Assembly (NCBI RefSeq): GCF_003435375.1
Contig: NZ_QWGL01000001.1
Span: forward strand, 1-64,000
Source of the DNA: Clostridium sp. AM34-11AC
GTDB taxonomy: Bacteria > Bacillota > Clostridia > Lachnospirales > Lachnospiraceae
DNA: 64,000 bases
Direction: 5' to 3'
How positions within the stretch are numbered: position 1 is the first letter of the stretch; every line of letters starts with the position of its first letter. Of this stretch, positions 34,090 to 43,005 are shown piece by piece. The position numbers were made by a program, and so were the translations under genes. The notes beneath the pieces were generated by a model. It was not told the origin of the DNA, made no database searches, and worked only from the letters and a program-made list of their open reading frames with translations.

Positions 34090-35297
34090 AATCTGGCTGC
34101 GATCTTCTGGCGCAGTCCACCGACCTTTGCTGCTGCCGAGTCGAACTCTCCCCCTGTCATCTCACCGGTCAGAACCGCGAACTCATCTGTTCCTTCCAGT
34201 GTCACAAATTTCACGTCACCGAAAGCTGCCGCAACGGCCTCTTTCTTTGCTCTCTCAGAACCCTCAAACCGTGCAAAGTACTTTCTGGAAAGCTCAGCCG
34301 CCGGATGTACCTCAAGCTTCTCGCTGCTCCAGCCGATCTTCTCCGGCTCATCGCCGAAACGGACTGCGGAGATCATATCCCCGACAACGGCGCTGGCTGT
34401 CGGCAGTTTCCCTGCTCCGCTTCCATAGAACATGGACGCGCCCAGCATATTCCCCACAACGAGGATTCCGTTGAACACATCTGTCACCGCATACAGCGGG
34501 TCCTTCGCGTCCACGAGGACCGGCGCGACCTCCAGATAGATCTTTCCATCTTTATTCACGCTGGTTCCGAAGAGCTTGATCGCCGCACCCATATGTGCCG
34601 CGTAGCTGGAATCCATGGAAGTGATTTTTGTGATTCCCTGGGTCGGGATCTCCTCGTAGTTTACTTCTTTTCCCGTTGCGACCGCAGTCAGGATCGCGAT
34701 CTTTCTGCAGGTGTCATATCCTTCAATATCCGTCTCCGGGTTGCGCTCCGCGTAGCCCAATTCCTGAGCGCGCTTTAACGCCTCCTCGAAGCTCCATCCC
34801 TCCTCATTCATCTTTGTGAGGATGTAGTTTGTGGTTCCGTTTAAGATACCGGAGATTTCTAAAATCTCCTCACCGCCGAGACACTCCACAAGCGGGCGGA
34901 TGATCGGAATACCGCCGCCGACACTCGCCTCAAACAAGAAGCTGATGTTCTTTTCCGCGGCGATCCGGATCAGTTCTGTCCCATTGGCCGCAACCAGTGC
35001 CTTATTGGAAGTCACCACATGCTTTCCCGCGAGCAGGCAGCGCCTTACAAACTCGTAGGCCGGTTTTGTTCCGCCCATGGTCTCCACAACGATCCCGATC
35101 TCCGGGTCATTTACGATCTGTTCCACATCATGGATCACAAGCTTCTCCACAGGACTTCCCGGAAACTCCCTGAGATCCAGGATATATTTTACTTCTATCG
35201 GCTCTCCAGCCTTTTTTTCTACGCTTTTGCAGTTCTTATCAAGAACCTCATACACGCCGGAGCCGATGGTTCCGTATCCCATAATTGCCGCTTTCAT
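34086..35297 (-). CDS. hom: Homoserine dehydrogenase
   Basis: A 403-residue enzyme reducing aspartate semialdehyde to homoserine on the threonine/methionine route. The Rossmann motif GYGTIGSGV is at 8-16, followed by ETMGGTKPAYEFVRRCLLAGKHVVTSNKALVAANG, the substrate segment EASVGGGIPIIRPL and LNGTTNYILTKM. It lacks the classical C-terminal ACT domain's full length. A separate ACT protein lies four bases upstream. Confidence 0.96.
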   Translation of the reverse strand: MKAAIMGYGTIGSGVYEVLDKNCKSVEKKAGEPIEVKYILDLREFPGSPVEKLVIHDVEQIVNDPEIGIVVETMGGTKPAYEFVRRCLLAGKHVVTSNKALVAANGTELIRIAAEKNISFLFEASVGGGIPIIRPLVECLGGEEILEISGILNGTTNYILTKMNEEGWSFEEALKRAQELGYAERNPETDIEGYDTCRKIAILTAVATGKEVNYEEIPTQGITKITSMDSSYAAHMGAAIKLFGTSVNKDGKIYLEVAPVLVDAKDPLYAVTDVFNGILVVGNMLGASMFYGSGAGKLPTASAVVGDMISAVRFGDEPEKIGWSSEKLEVHPAAELSRKYFARFEGSERAKKEAVAAAFGDVKFVTLEGTDEFAVLTGEMTGGEFDSAAAKVGGLRQKIAARL

Positions 35298-35301
35298 CCG
35301 T

Positions 35302-35748
35302 CTATTTCTCCACTCCTAAAATTTTCACATTCTGTACGCCTTTTAAGTGCTCGATCTCCTCAACCATACCGGCAACATTTCCCGTGTCGGAGAGGACTTC
35401 CACACTGAGCGTTACCGTCGCGGATCCGTTTACCGGGATCGTCTGGTGGATCGTAAGGATGTTCGCTCGGTAATCCGCAACGATGTGGAGCAGGTCAGAC
35501 AGAAGCCCCGGCTCGTCCATCATCTGGGTCACAAGAGTCACGGTCTTTCCTCTCGTGTTGTCGGAAAACGGAAGAATATCATCCTTATATTTATAGAAGG
35601 AACTGCGGCTTAATCCCACCTGCTCCGCCGCCTCCTGCACCGTCATGTTCTTGTCCGCCTCAAGCAGACGTTTCACCTCAACGACTTTTTGAAGGACTTC
35701 CGGCAGCGCTTTGTCACGTACCACATAATATTTGTTTTTTTTCTCCAT
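35302..35748 (-). CDS. ACT domain protein (PheB/UPF0735 family)
   Basis: A 148-residue protein. The N-terminal half is helix-turn-helix-like (VQEAAEQVGLSRSSFYKYKDDILPF). The C-terminal half is an ACT domain (TLVTQMMDEPGLLSDLLHIVADYRANILTIHQTIPVNGSATVTLSVEV). Family members precede hom or pheA in Firmicutes and probably sense an amino acid. It shares the operon with hom and DUF2752. Confidence 0.9.
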   Translation of the reverse strand: MEKKNKYYVVRDKALPEVLQKVVEVKRLLEADKNMTVQEAAEQVGLSRSSFYKYKDDILPFSDNTRGKTVTLVTQMMDEPGLLSDLLHIVADYRANILTIHQTIPVNGSATVTLSVEVLSDTGNVAGMVEEIEHLKGVQNVKILGVEK

Positions 35749-35861
35749 ATATCAGACCTCGCAAGCTAAAAATTTCTTTTTTATTACCGAAATCATACGT
35801 TTCATCGATTGCTCTGGCACGTTACCATATGTGCGTCCCAGAAAAACATGTGTACGCAAGA

Positions 35862-35890
35862 ATCTTAGCATATTTTGGATACTTATGCAA
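35862..35890 (-). promoter_or_regulatory. Candidate promoter of the ACT-hom operon
   Basis: TTGCAT (35885-35890), a 17-base spacer and TAAGAT (35862-35867) with a TG-n extension on the minus strand, about 115 bases before the ACT gene. The -35 match is partial, so this is a moderate call. A 133-bp element lies directly upstream. Confidence 0.45.
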
Positions 35891-35920
35891 GCAGATGTTC
35901 GCTGTCTGGCAAAATCCACA

Positions 35921-36069
35921 GTTATTGCGTTACTGTACGCGCATGCGTGTACAGTAACGTGATTTTGCCGATGCTTCGCATTCCAAATCGGCAAAATCTG
36001 CTACCAGAAGTGTATCGTACGGAATTTTCAGTTCAGAAAATTCCTACCCGTGTACAGTAACGTTATTGC
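35921..36069. mobile_element. 133-bp non-autonomous element, subfamily B, copy 1
   Basis: The element 35929-36061 begins GTTACTGTACGCG and ends CGTGTACAGTAAC, inverted ends matching over 12 of 13 bases. It is flanked by the perfect 8-bp direct repeat GTTATTGC (35921-35928 and 36062-36069). It is an inverted relative of 61162-61294, of identical length. The interior holds a palindromic left end, the stem GATTTTGCCGAT/ATCGGCAAAATC and the stem GGAATTTTC/GAAAATTCC. It lies between the hom promoter and the phoU terminator. Confidence 0.93.
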
Positions 36070-36084
36070 TCTTAAAACAAGAAG

Positions 36085-36117
36085 GGAGAACCTGCAGATC
36101 AGGTTCTCCACTTTTTT
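36085..36117. terminator. Bidirectional terminator after phoU
   Basis: The perfect stem GGAGAACCTG / CAGGTTCTCC (36085-36109) with a T-rich tail on the plus side (36112-36117) and a weaker T-rich tail on the minus side. It probably ends the pst operon, whose stop is at 36184. Confidence 0.7.
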
Positions 36118-36183
36118 ATTCAACTTTCAGATCATTTTTAGCAATTTTTCAGTTTTAATTCCGGTTTCGGAATTTTTCTCTTT

Positions 36184-36846
36184 TTACAGATGCTCTTCCA
36201 GCTCACTGTTCCTATGTACCCCAGTGATCGCATACTCTGCCCACTCCGCGATATTTGTGGCGTGGTCGCCGATGCGCTCGTAGTATTTGGCGATCATGAG
36301 GATGTCCAGGATCTGTTCCTGGGTGGCCTCGCCGTTTAAGATACCGTTTGCCAGTTCTTTCTTCACCTGGGAGAACATATCGTCGATCACGTCATCGTAG
36401 GCGATAACTTCCTTTGTCTTCTTGAGGTCCTCGTTTGCGAAGCTCTCAATGCTCTCGCGGACCATGGACGCAACGGCTTTTGCCATCTCGCCAAGTCTTG
36501 TCGCCTTTACCGGCTCTAAGAGGTCTGTGGTCTTGATGATCTCCGCGATATCGCCCGCCTGGTCACCGATACGCTCCAGGTCTGTGATCATTTTTAATGC
36601 GGAAGAGATCTTTCTTAAGTCACTAGCCACCGGCTGCTGCTCTAAGAGAAGCTTCAAGCACTTGCTCTCGATATCTCTCTCCTTTAAGTCCACGTTCGCA
36701 TCGTCTTGCAGGATCTTCGCCGCCTGCTCCCGGTCCATGTGCATCAGTGCCTCGTAAGTCCCGTCGATCATTTTCTCGCAGAGCAGTCCCATCTCCGCCA
36801 GCATCTTATGCAGCTCTTCCAATTGCTTTAAAAACGCGTCTCTCAT
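36184..36846 (-). CDS. phoU: Phosphate signalling regulator PhoU
   Basis: A 220-residue all-helical PhoU made of two tandem three-helix repeats. Metal-site motifs are near EKMIDGTYEALMHMDREQAAKI, LERIGDQAGDIAEI (about 92-105) and YYERIGDHATNIAEWAEY near the C-terminus. It restrains the phosphate-sensing kinase via the PstSCAB transporter. It starts directly after pstB in the pst operon. Confidence 0.97.
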   Translation of the reverse strand: MRDAFLKQLEELHKMLAEMGLLCEKMIDGTYEALMHMDREQAAKILQDDANVDLKERDIESKCLKLLLEQQPVASDLRKISSALKMITDLERIGDQAGDIAEIIKTTDLLEPVKATRLGEMAKAVASMVRESIESFANEDLKKTKEVIAYDDVIDDMFSQVKKELANGILNGEATQEQILDILMIAKYYERIGDHATNIAEWAEYAITGVHRNSELEEHL

Positions 36847-36848
36847 AA

Positions 36849-37610
36849 TCAGCCAAACCTCCCTGTGATGTAGCTTTCTGTCCGTTCGTCCCTCGGGTTC
36901 GCAAACAGATCACTTGTATTATTGTACTCGACGACCTCACCTAACAGGAAGAACGCTGTCTTGTCAGAGATACGCGCCGCCTGCTGCATGTTGTGGGTGA
37001 CGATCACGATGGTGTATTTATCCTTTAATTCCATCGCCAGGTCCTCGATCTTCGATGTGGAGATCGGGTCCAGGGCGGAAGTCGGCTCATCCATCAAGAT
37101 CACCTCCGGCTCCACCGCCAGGGTTCTCGCGATGCAGAGTCTCTGCTGCTGTCCGCCGGAAAGTCCCAGGGCGCTTTTATTTAAGCGGTCTTTAAGCTCA
37201 TCCCAGATCGCTGCCTGACGCAGGCTTCTCTCAACGATCTCGTCGAGATCCGTCTTTCTCGTGATCCCGAAGATCCTCGGGCCATAGGCGATGTTGTCGT
37301 AAATACTCTTCGGGAACGGGTTTGGCTGCTGGAATACCATGCCGACCTTGTGGCGCAGCGTGATGGCGTCCATATCCTTAAAGATGTTCTGTCCGTCAAG
37401 CTCCACTTTTCCGTCGATCTTTACATTCTCCACAAGATCGTTCATTCTGTTCAATGTCTTTAAAAATGTCGATTTTCCGCAGCCGGACGGTCCGATGAAC
37501 GCGGTGATCTCATGGGCGCTGATCTGCATGTTGATGTCCTTAAGCGCATGGAACGAGCCGTAATGCAGATTCAGCTTTTCGATATCAAATTTCGGTTTCA
37601 TATCAGTCAT
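36849..37610 (-). CDS. pstB: Phosphate ABC transporter ATPase
   Basis: A 253-residue PstB: Walker [31 protein letters not shown] (the PstB signature segment), [16 protein letters not shown], Walker [14 protein letters not shown] and [13 protein letters not shown]. The frame opens at 37637. I use the ATG at 37610 ([13 protein letters not shown]), behind GAGAGGAAA. Partner of PstA and PstC. Confidence 0.97.
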   Translation of the reverse strand: MTDMKPKFDIEKLNLHYGSFHALKDINMQISAHEITAFIGPSGCGKSTFLKTLNRMNDLVENVKIDGKVELDGQNIFKDMDAITLRHKVGMVFQQPNPFPKSIYDNIAYGPRIFGITRKTDLDEIVERSLRQAAIWDELKDRLNKSALGLSGGQQQRLCIARTLAVEPEVILMDEPTSALDPISTSKIEDLAMELKDKYTIVIVTHNMQQAARISDKTAFFLLGEVVEYNNTSDLFANPRDERTESYITGRFG

Positions 37611-37705
37611 ATATGTTTTCCTCTCTAAAACTCTCATATGCCATCCTCAGAGTTTCATTACTTCTTCCTCAAGAATCGTCATTGAGGTCCTTTTCCGAAT
37701 ATTTC

Positions 37706-38584
37706 TTACGCTGCCTCGCCAGAGCTCTTTTTCTTCAGATGATGGCTCCAAACATTCGCACCGATGCTGAATGCCAGAACCAGGATCATAAGGACCGCGG
37801 AGGCGGTGTTCGCCAGTGCCTTATCCTGACCGTTTACCTGAAGGTTCCAGATCTGGATCGACAATGTCTCTGCCGGGCGGAAAGGGTTGAAGGGGCAGGT
37901 CGGGGCTGCCAGGTTCCAGTTGCCCCAGCGCAGGTCGCTTCCGGATCCTGTGGTGTAGAGGAGCGCCGCCGCCTCACCGAATCCACGTCCCGCCGCCAGG
38001 ATGACGCCTGTCATGATGCGTGGGAGACATGCCGGGAGAAGTACATAGAAGATGGACTGCCATTTTGTCGCTCCAAGTCCTAAACTCGCCTGAAAATATC
38101 CCGCCGGGAGTCCCTTGATGGCATCCTCGGTGGTCGTCGTGATAAGCGGAAGTGTCAGGATCGATACGGAGAGTGCCCCCGCCATCAGACTCTTTCCCAT
38201 TCCGAAGAATACAAGGAATACCAGGTATCCGAACAGACCCACAACGATGGACGGAAGGGAAGAAAGTGTCTCGATACACATTCTCAAAAACTTTGTCATT
38301 TTTCCCTGTTTCGCATACATGGCCAGATAAATTCCGGCGCAGACACCGAGGGGGATGGATACCAGCAGGGAGATAAATACGAGATAGATCGTGTTGAACA
38401 ACTGGTTTCCGATGCTTCCTTTTCTCGCGAAGCGGAACATCTCCGGTTTTGCCCCCATGAGACCGCCGATGATGACCTTACCCGCAAAGCCGATCAGAAG
38501 AGCGAAGAAGAAGATCGCAACCAGGTAGAAAATGACTGTCATAACACGGTCCACATCGCGTGAACGTCTGATCTTACTTTCCAT
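37706..38584 (-). CDS. pstA: Phosphate ABC transporter permease PstA
   Basis: A 292-residue permease with six helices. LGVCAGIYLAMYA and the EAA loop GATKWQSIFYVLLPACLPRIMTGVILAAGRGFGEAAALLYT are typical of PstA. The region AAPTCPFNPFRPAETLSIQIWNL matches the extracellular loop seen in family members. It follows pstC by a few bases. Confidence 0.96.
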   Translation of the reverse strand: MESKIRRSRDVDRVMTVIFYLVAIFFFALLIGFAGKVIIGGLMGAKPEMFRFARKGSIGNQLFNTIYLVFISLLVSIPLGVCAGIYLAMYAKQGKMTKFLRMCIETLSSLPSIVVGLFGYLVFLVFFGMGKSLMAGALSVSILTLPLITTTTEDAIKGLPAGYFQASLGLGATKWQSIFYVLLPACLPRIMTGVILAAGRGFGEAAALLYTTGSGSDLRWGNWNLAAPTCPFNPFRPAETLSIQIWNLQVNGQDKALANTASAVLMILVLAFSIGANVWSHHLKKKSSGEAA

Positions 38585-38587
38585 GGT

Positions 38588-39571
38588 CTAATTTTCCCCC
38601 TTTGCTGCGAACTGCTTTACCGGCACCGCGGTCGTGCTTATTTTCACAGAAGTGCTTGTTTTTTCTTCTTTCTCCGGCTTCACCGCTGTCACATGATGGA
38701 TCAGGAAGATGAAGAACAGGGAGATTGCGAATAACAGCAGTGCCATGGTCCAGAGTGCGGATTTCATCTCGCCGCCCTCCATGGCGTTGCCCATCTGGGC
38801 CGCGATCTCGGTGGTCAGAGTCTTTGTCGTTGAAAAAATGCTTGTGGGAAGCGCTGTTGTCTGACCGATGACCATGGCAACCGCCAGGGCCTCACCGAAG
38901 GCTCTCGCGAGACCTAAGATCACGCCGGAAATGATTCCAGGCGCTGCCGCCGGAACTACGATCCGGTATATGGTCTGCCAGCGGGTGGAGCCAAGTCCGT
39001 ACGCTGCCATTCTGCATTCCTTCGGTACGGAGTGAAGGGCATCCGCCGCAACACTTGTGATCGTCGGGAAGATCATGACCGCGAGGACCAGCCCCGCTGC
39101 CAGGATAGAATGTCCCACCTGACGGTCAAACACGGTCTTGATCGCCGGTACAAGCACTGTGAGTCCCACCCATCCGTAGACAACCGATGGGATTCCGGCA
39201 AAGATCTCGACTACCGGGCGGTAGAATTTCTCTCCGAACTTCGGGGAGATCTCCGTGATGAAGATCGCTGATCCCAGGGAAAACGGAGTCGCGATAAGAA
39301 GTGCCAGGCCGCAGGTGCAGAGCGACCCAGCGATGAAGATCAGCGCACCGATGCTGCCGCCGCCTGCCATATTATCTTCCGGTGCCCAGTCTGCAGATCC
39401 TAAGAATTCCAGGAAGGAATGTCTGTAAACCAGGAATGTGGATGATCCCTTGTATACAAGGAACGCGCCGATCACGATCGTCAGAAGAATTACGAACAGT
39501 CCACAGACGGTCATCAGATCCCGCCACAGATATTCTCTGACGAACATGCTTTTTTCTTTACCATTCTTCAT
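38588..39571 (-). CDS. pstC: Phosphate ABC transporter permease PstC
   Basis: A 327-residue permease with six helices. TPFSLGSAIFITEISPKFGEKFYRPVVEIFAGIPSVVYGW and the EAA loop LGSTRWQTIYRIVVPAAAPGIISGVILGLARAFGEALAVAMVIG are diagnostic. The C-terminal 25 residues are a Lys/Glu/Thr-rich cytoplasmic tail. Confidence 0.96.
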   Translation of the reverse strand: MKNGKEKSMFVREYLWRDLMTVCGLFVILLTIVIGAFLVYKGSSTFLVYRHSFLEFLGSADWAPEDNMAGGGSIGALIFIAGSLCTCGLALLIATPFSLGSAIFITEISPKFGEKFYRPVVEIFAGIPSVVYGWVGLTVLVPAIKTVFDRQVGHSILAAGLVLAVMIFPTITSVAADALHSVPKECRMAAYGLGSTRWQTIYRIVVPAAAPGIISGVILGLARAFGEALAVAMVIGQTTALPTSIFSTTKTLTTEIAAQMGNAMEGGEMKSALWTMALLLFAISLFFIFLIHHVTAVKPEKEEKTSTSVKISTTAVPVKQFAAKGEN

Positions 39572-39738
39572 AAGTCCTCCTGCTTCCTATATTCGAAGCA
39601 AATTCTATCATAAATCATATCGGGGCGGGCCAGATTCGTCTGCCCCGCCCCTGTTTCGCAGCTCTCTTGTCCATGTCCTCTTTTTTCTTTCATCCGGTCG
39701 GATCATGGCTCACTGCCCGGTCTTAAGTTTTGTCTCAA

Positions 39739-40695
39739 TTAATGCTCAGTATTTGTCATCTTGGAAGATACGCCGTATCCTAAGGATTCCATCTTTGCGC
39801 CGTACTCATCGGACATGATGTAGTCAAGGAATGCGCTTACAACTTCGTCCGGCTCACCCTTTGTATACATATGCTCAAATGTCCATACCGGATATTTTCC
39901 AGCGTATGTATTTTCAAGTGTCGGCTCTGCGCCATCGATCGCTACAGTTGCAACTCCCGCATCACCTGTCAGATAGGAAAGTGCTACATATCCGATCGCA
40001 CCCTTTGTATCTTTTACATTCTGAAGAAGAACACCGGAATCATCTGTTTCCATGGAAGTATTGGAAGCTTCCTCGTTTCCGTCGAGAGCGTATTTCTGGA
40101 AGGTTGCTCTTGTACCGGAAGATGTCGGTCTTGTTACAAGGACAATGCTCTCATCCGGTCCGCCAACCTCTTTCCAGTTTGTTGTCTTTCCTGTGAAGAT
40201 GTCGATGAGCTGCTGTTTTGTAAGATCCTCAACACCGCCTTCTTTTACATCGTTGTTTACGATCGGAGCCATTGTGACTACGCATACCTGATGATCAACA
40301 AGCTCTTTTGCCTGTGTCTCGTCAAGCTTTGCGGAGGCCTCAACATCGGAGTTACCGATATTTACGGTTCCCTCGGAAACCTGCTTTAAGCCCTCTCCGG
40401 ATCCTCCTGCGTCGATCGTGATGGAAACGTCCGGGTATTTCTCGATAAACATGTCTGCTGCATCGTCAACCAGCGGTTTTAATGCGGAAGAACCTGCCGC
40501 TGTGATCGATCCTGTAAGATCTGCTTTTTTCTCTGCTGCTGTTGTCGCTGCTTCTTTTGCTGTCTCTGCTGCTGCCGCAGTTGTTGTCGTTGCTGCTGTC
40601 GTGGATGCTGTACTACTGCTGCTTCCGCATCCTGTCATCATGCTGACTGCTAATACTCCTGCACCTGCAAGTGCCATTACTTTTCTTGTTTTCAT
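39739..40695 (-). CDS. pstS: Phosphate-binding lipoprotein PstS
   Basis: A 318-residue lipoprotein. The signal peptide ends at the lipobox VSMMTGC, after which a 50-residue Ser/Thr/Ala linker leads to the binding domain. ITAAGSSALKPLVDDAADMF and AGGSGEGLKQVSEGTVNIGNSD hold the phosphate-binding loops, with RPTSSGTRATFQKY later. The frame opens at 40788, but GAGGAGAA lies just before the ATG at 40695. A 133-bp mobile element inserts 35 bases upstream of the start, so the operon promoter must lie beyond or inside it. Confidence 0.95.
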   Translation of the reverse strand: MKTRKVMALAGAGVLAVSMMTGCGSSSSTASTTAATTTTAAAAETAKEAATTAAEKKADLTGSITAAGSSALKPLVDDAADMFIEKYPDVSITIDAGGSGEGLKQVSEGTVNIGNSDVEASAKLDETQAKELVDHQVCVVTMAPIVNNDVKEGGVEDLTKQQLIDIFTGKTTNWKEVGGPDESIVLVTRPTSSGTRATFQKYALDGNEEASNTSMETDDSGVLLQNVKDTKGAIGYVALSYLTGDAGVATVAIDGAEPTLENTYAGKYPVWTFEHMYTKGEPDEVVSAFLDYIMSDEYGAKMESLGYGVSSKMTNTEH

Positions 40696-40729
40696 AATTC
40701 TTTTCTCCTCCTCAAAGGTCTTTGTTTTT

Positions 40730-40878
40730 GTTTTTTCGTAACTGTTCAGTAGGTCTGCGCACTTGCTGCGCTGACCGTAAGAAAACATAGGCTGGAAGGC
40801 AAAAATCCCATCAGCGAAGCTGATCTGGAATGGATTTTTGCACGTAACTATGAAGGTACTGAATAGTTACGTTTTTTC
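40730..40878. mobile_element. 133-bp non-autonomous element, subfamily A, copy 1
   Basis: The element 40738-40870 begins GTAACTGTTCAGTA and ends TACTGAATAGTTAC (inverted, one mismatch). It is flanked by the perfect 8-bp direct repeat GTTTTTTC (40730-40737 and 40871-40878). It is about 90% identical to 52411-52543. An internal stem GCAAAAATCC / GGATTTTTGC encloses ATCAGC-GAA-GCTGAT. It lies in the pstS leader. Confidence 0.95.
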
Positions 40879-41106
40879 TTTCTCTGTACAGTATTATTTT
40901 TATCACGAATCCCCGAAACCAAAAACCATGGTTCGGTAACTACTTTGTATAATCTATGTAAATTGTAAATTCAGATTTTCGTTTGAAAATATAGCCGGGT
41001 AAAACCTTTCCACTGTGCCGGACTACCGCGAATTCAAAAAAATCAGCCATTTGTCGAGATTTTTCACAGTAGTACCGTTATCGCACAGGTATGGATATGG
41101 CCCGCT
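40879..41106. other. pstS upstream region
   Basis: No gene. A tandem TGTAAAT-TGTAAAT lies at 40957-40970, next to TTGTATAAT (40943-40951). These could be part of the pst promoter or a regulator site, but spacing does not match a textbook Pho box, so I leave it unassigned. Confidence 0.25.
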
Positions 41107-41178
41107 GCACGCAAAAAAAGACGCACCATCTGGTAGTCTGGAATATTTCTTCCAAATCAATCAGACGATGCGTCTTGA
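41107..41178 (-). terminator. Intrinsic terminator of the LCP gene
   Basis: AAGACGCATCGTCTG at one arm and CAGACTACCAGATGGTGCGTCTT at the other form a long interrupted stem followed by T7 on the minus strand (41107-41113). It is 50 bases after the LCP stop and marks the end of the polysaccharide region. Confidence 0.8.
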
Positions 41179-41228
41179 TCCTTAAGATCCTATATTTCCT
41201 TTATAACCTTTTTGCCTGGCCCTTGTTC

Positions 41229-42989
41229 CTAAACTCCAGCAGCCGGACCTTCCGGTACAACTGTTCCGCCTGGAACAGTCACAGAACTCGGTCCTTCTGT
41301 CTGGGCTGCCGGGCCGGCGCTTGTGGTCGCCTCCGGAACAGCGGTGGACTTTTCATATCCCGGTCCCACCGGATTCTCCGCTGTGGTCTCCTGCGGATTT
41401 GACGGACGGAACTCCTCCGTGGAAGTCTCCGCCTCATCTGTCGGGCTCACTGCGTGACTCTCTGTCGGCTTCACATAGATATTTCCATGCTCATCCGTCT
41501 CATAAGCGGCGCTGGTCTCATGGCTTCCGGAAGAAGTTTCGATCGGCTTGCCGTCCGGTCCTGTCTCAGTTTCACCCGTGCTCTCAGATTCCTTCTTGGA
41601 TTCTTCGAGCATGGACTCCATCTGGGATTCTTCCTGACTCTCCTTCTTACTCTCCTCTTCAGCGGAAAGTGTCGTGGCCTCCGTCTCGCCCTTCGGGATA
41701 TATCCCTGATCCGTCGCTACATGATCGATTTCCTTGCCAGCCTTATTCAGTCCAGTAAGTTCAGCGATCTTATTGCTGATCGTCTGGACCGTGCTGGATG
41801 GCTTGTAGTCCTCTTCACCATAGAGGAACTTGTGAAGGCTTGTAACATTGCTCACGAGTGTCTGCGGGATAACACAGGACAATTTCAGCTTGCCGATCTT
41901 CATCTTCTGCTCTCCGCGGGCTGCCGGGAATCCGGTCGTCTCACCGAGATGGTATTTCGTGACATTCTTCGCCATCGGAAGGATATCATTCATATTGATA
42001 TTTGTCGCGCACATCGCGGACATATTGCCGATCAGGCTGTTTAATGTCGCAAAGTCTGCCTTTTTCGCCTTCTCGAATGCCTTCTGGATTACAAGTCTCT
42101 GGCGCTCTGTACGCGCATAGTCACTGTCCATCAGACGAAGACGTCCATAGGCAACGGCCTGTACGCCATCCAGATGGTTCACACCTGCTTTCTTCAACTG
42201 TACAGAACCAATTCCGGTACCTTTTACCGTCTCTGTGATGAACGCGTTGATGTAGTAGAACTCGGACTTACTGATATCGATGTCGACACCGCCGAGGATG
42301 TTGATCGCTGTTGCGACTGCCTTCCAGTTGAACGCTACATAGTGGGTGATGTTGAGATCCAGATTCTTATTCAGGGCTTTTACGGCCTGTTCCGGACCAC
42401 CCATCGCATATGCCGCGTTGATCTTATTGTATGTGTTCTTGTCGCTCACATTCAGGTAAGTGTCGCGGAATACGGATGCCAGCTTGATCTCTCCGGTCTC
42501 ACGATTTAAGTTCACGATCATGATAACATCGGACTGGTTGCCTTTTCCTGTGGAATTGTCACGGGAGTCCAGGCCAAATACCGCAATGGTCCAGTAGCCT
42601 TTTTCCATCTTATCTCTCATTTCCAGAGAGATGTTCTCATTCCGAACGTCCGCAATATCAAAATTATTCTGTCCGTTCATCTTTCCGAAGTTGTGCTGGA
42701 TATAGCCGTATACCGCTGCGGCAAACCCCAGGACCAGAACGATCAGGGCGATCAGAACACCGATGATGATCTTTTTCTTCTTGTTTCCGTTTTTCCGTCT
42801 TCTGTGATTGTGGGAAGCTGCCCCATGGCTCTTTGCTGCGGCACGGCCTGCACGGCTTCCCGGGTCAGCACTCATGGAATACAGATCTTCCGTCCTGTGA
42901 GTGCGGCGTTTTGCGGACGTCTCACTCTCGCTCTCACGCCGTCTGCTCTTTCTGGCGCGGGAACGGTCTAATTCGTCTTCATAATTCAT
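41229..42989 (-). CDS. LytR-CpsA-Psr (LCP) family ligase
   Basis: A 586-residue membrane protein. A basic, disordered cytoplasmic start (about 1-75) and one helix (IIIGVLIALIVLVLGFAAAVYGYI) precede the LCP domain. Key stretches are FGLDSRDNSTGKGNQSDVIMIVNLNRETGEIKLASVFRDTYLNV (with the catalytic Arg region), NKINAAYAMGGPEQAVKALNKNLDLNITHYVAFNW and GVQAVAYGRLRLMDSDYARTERQRLVI. The last 160 residues are Ser/Glu/Thr/Pro-rich, a wall-spanning tail. LCP enzymes transfer lipid-linked glycopolymers to peptidoglycan, in keeping with the adjacent glycosyltransferases. Confidence 0.94.
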   Translation of the reverse strand: MNYEDELDRSRARKSRRRESESETSAKRRTHRTEDLYSMSADPGSRAGRAAAKSHGAASHNHRRRKNGNKKKKIIIGVLIALIVLVLGFAAAVYGYIQHNFGKMNGQNNFDIADVRNENISLEMRDKMEKGYWTIAVFGLDSRDNSTGKGNQSDVIMIVNLNRETGEIKLASVFRDTYLNVSDKNTYNKINAAYAMGGPEQAVKALNKNLDLNITHYVAFNWKAVATAINILGGVDIDISKSEFYYINAFITETVKGTGIGSVQLKKAGVNHLDGVQAVAYGRLRLMDSDYARTERQRLVIQKAFEKAKKADFATLNSLIGNMSAMCATNINMNDILPMAKNVTKYHLGETTGFPAARGEQKMKIGKLKLSCVIPQTLVSNVTSLHKFLYGEEDYKPSSTVQTISNKIAELTGLNKAGKEIDHVATDQGYIPKGETEATTLSAEEESKKESQEESQMESMLEESKKESESTGETETGPDGKPIETSSGSHETSAAYETDEHGNIYVKPTESHAVSPTDEAETSTEEFRPSNPQETTAENPVGPGYEKSTAVPEATTSAGPAAQTEGPSSVTVPGGTVVPEGPAAGV

Positions 42990-43005
42990 GTCATTTGTCC
43001 TCGTC

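Noticed and set aside
40940..40975. Pho box in front of pstS
   Set aside because: The tandem TGTAAAT has a 7-base period, not the roughly 11-base period of known PhoP sites.
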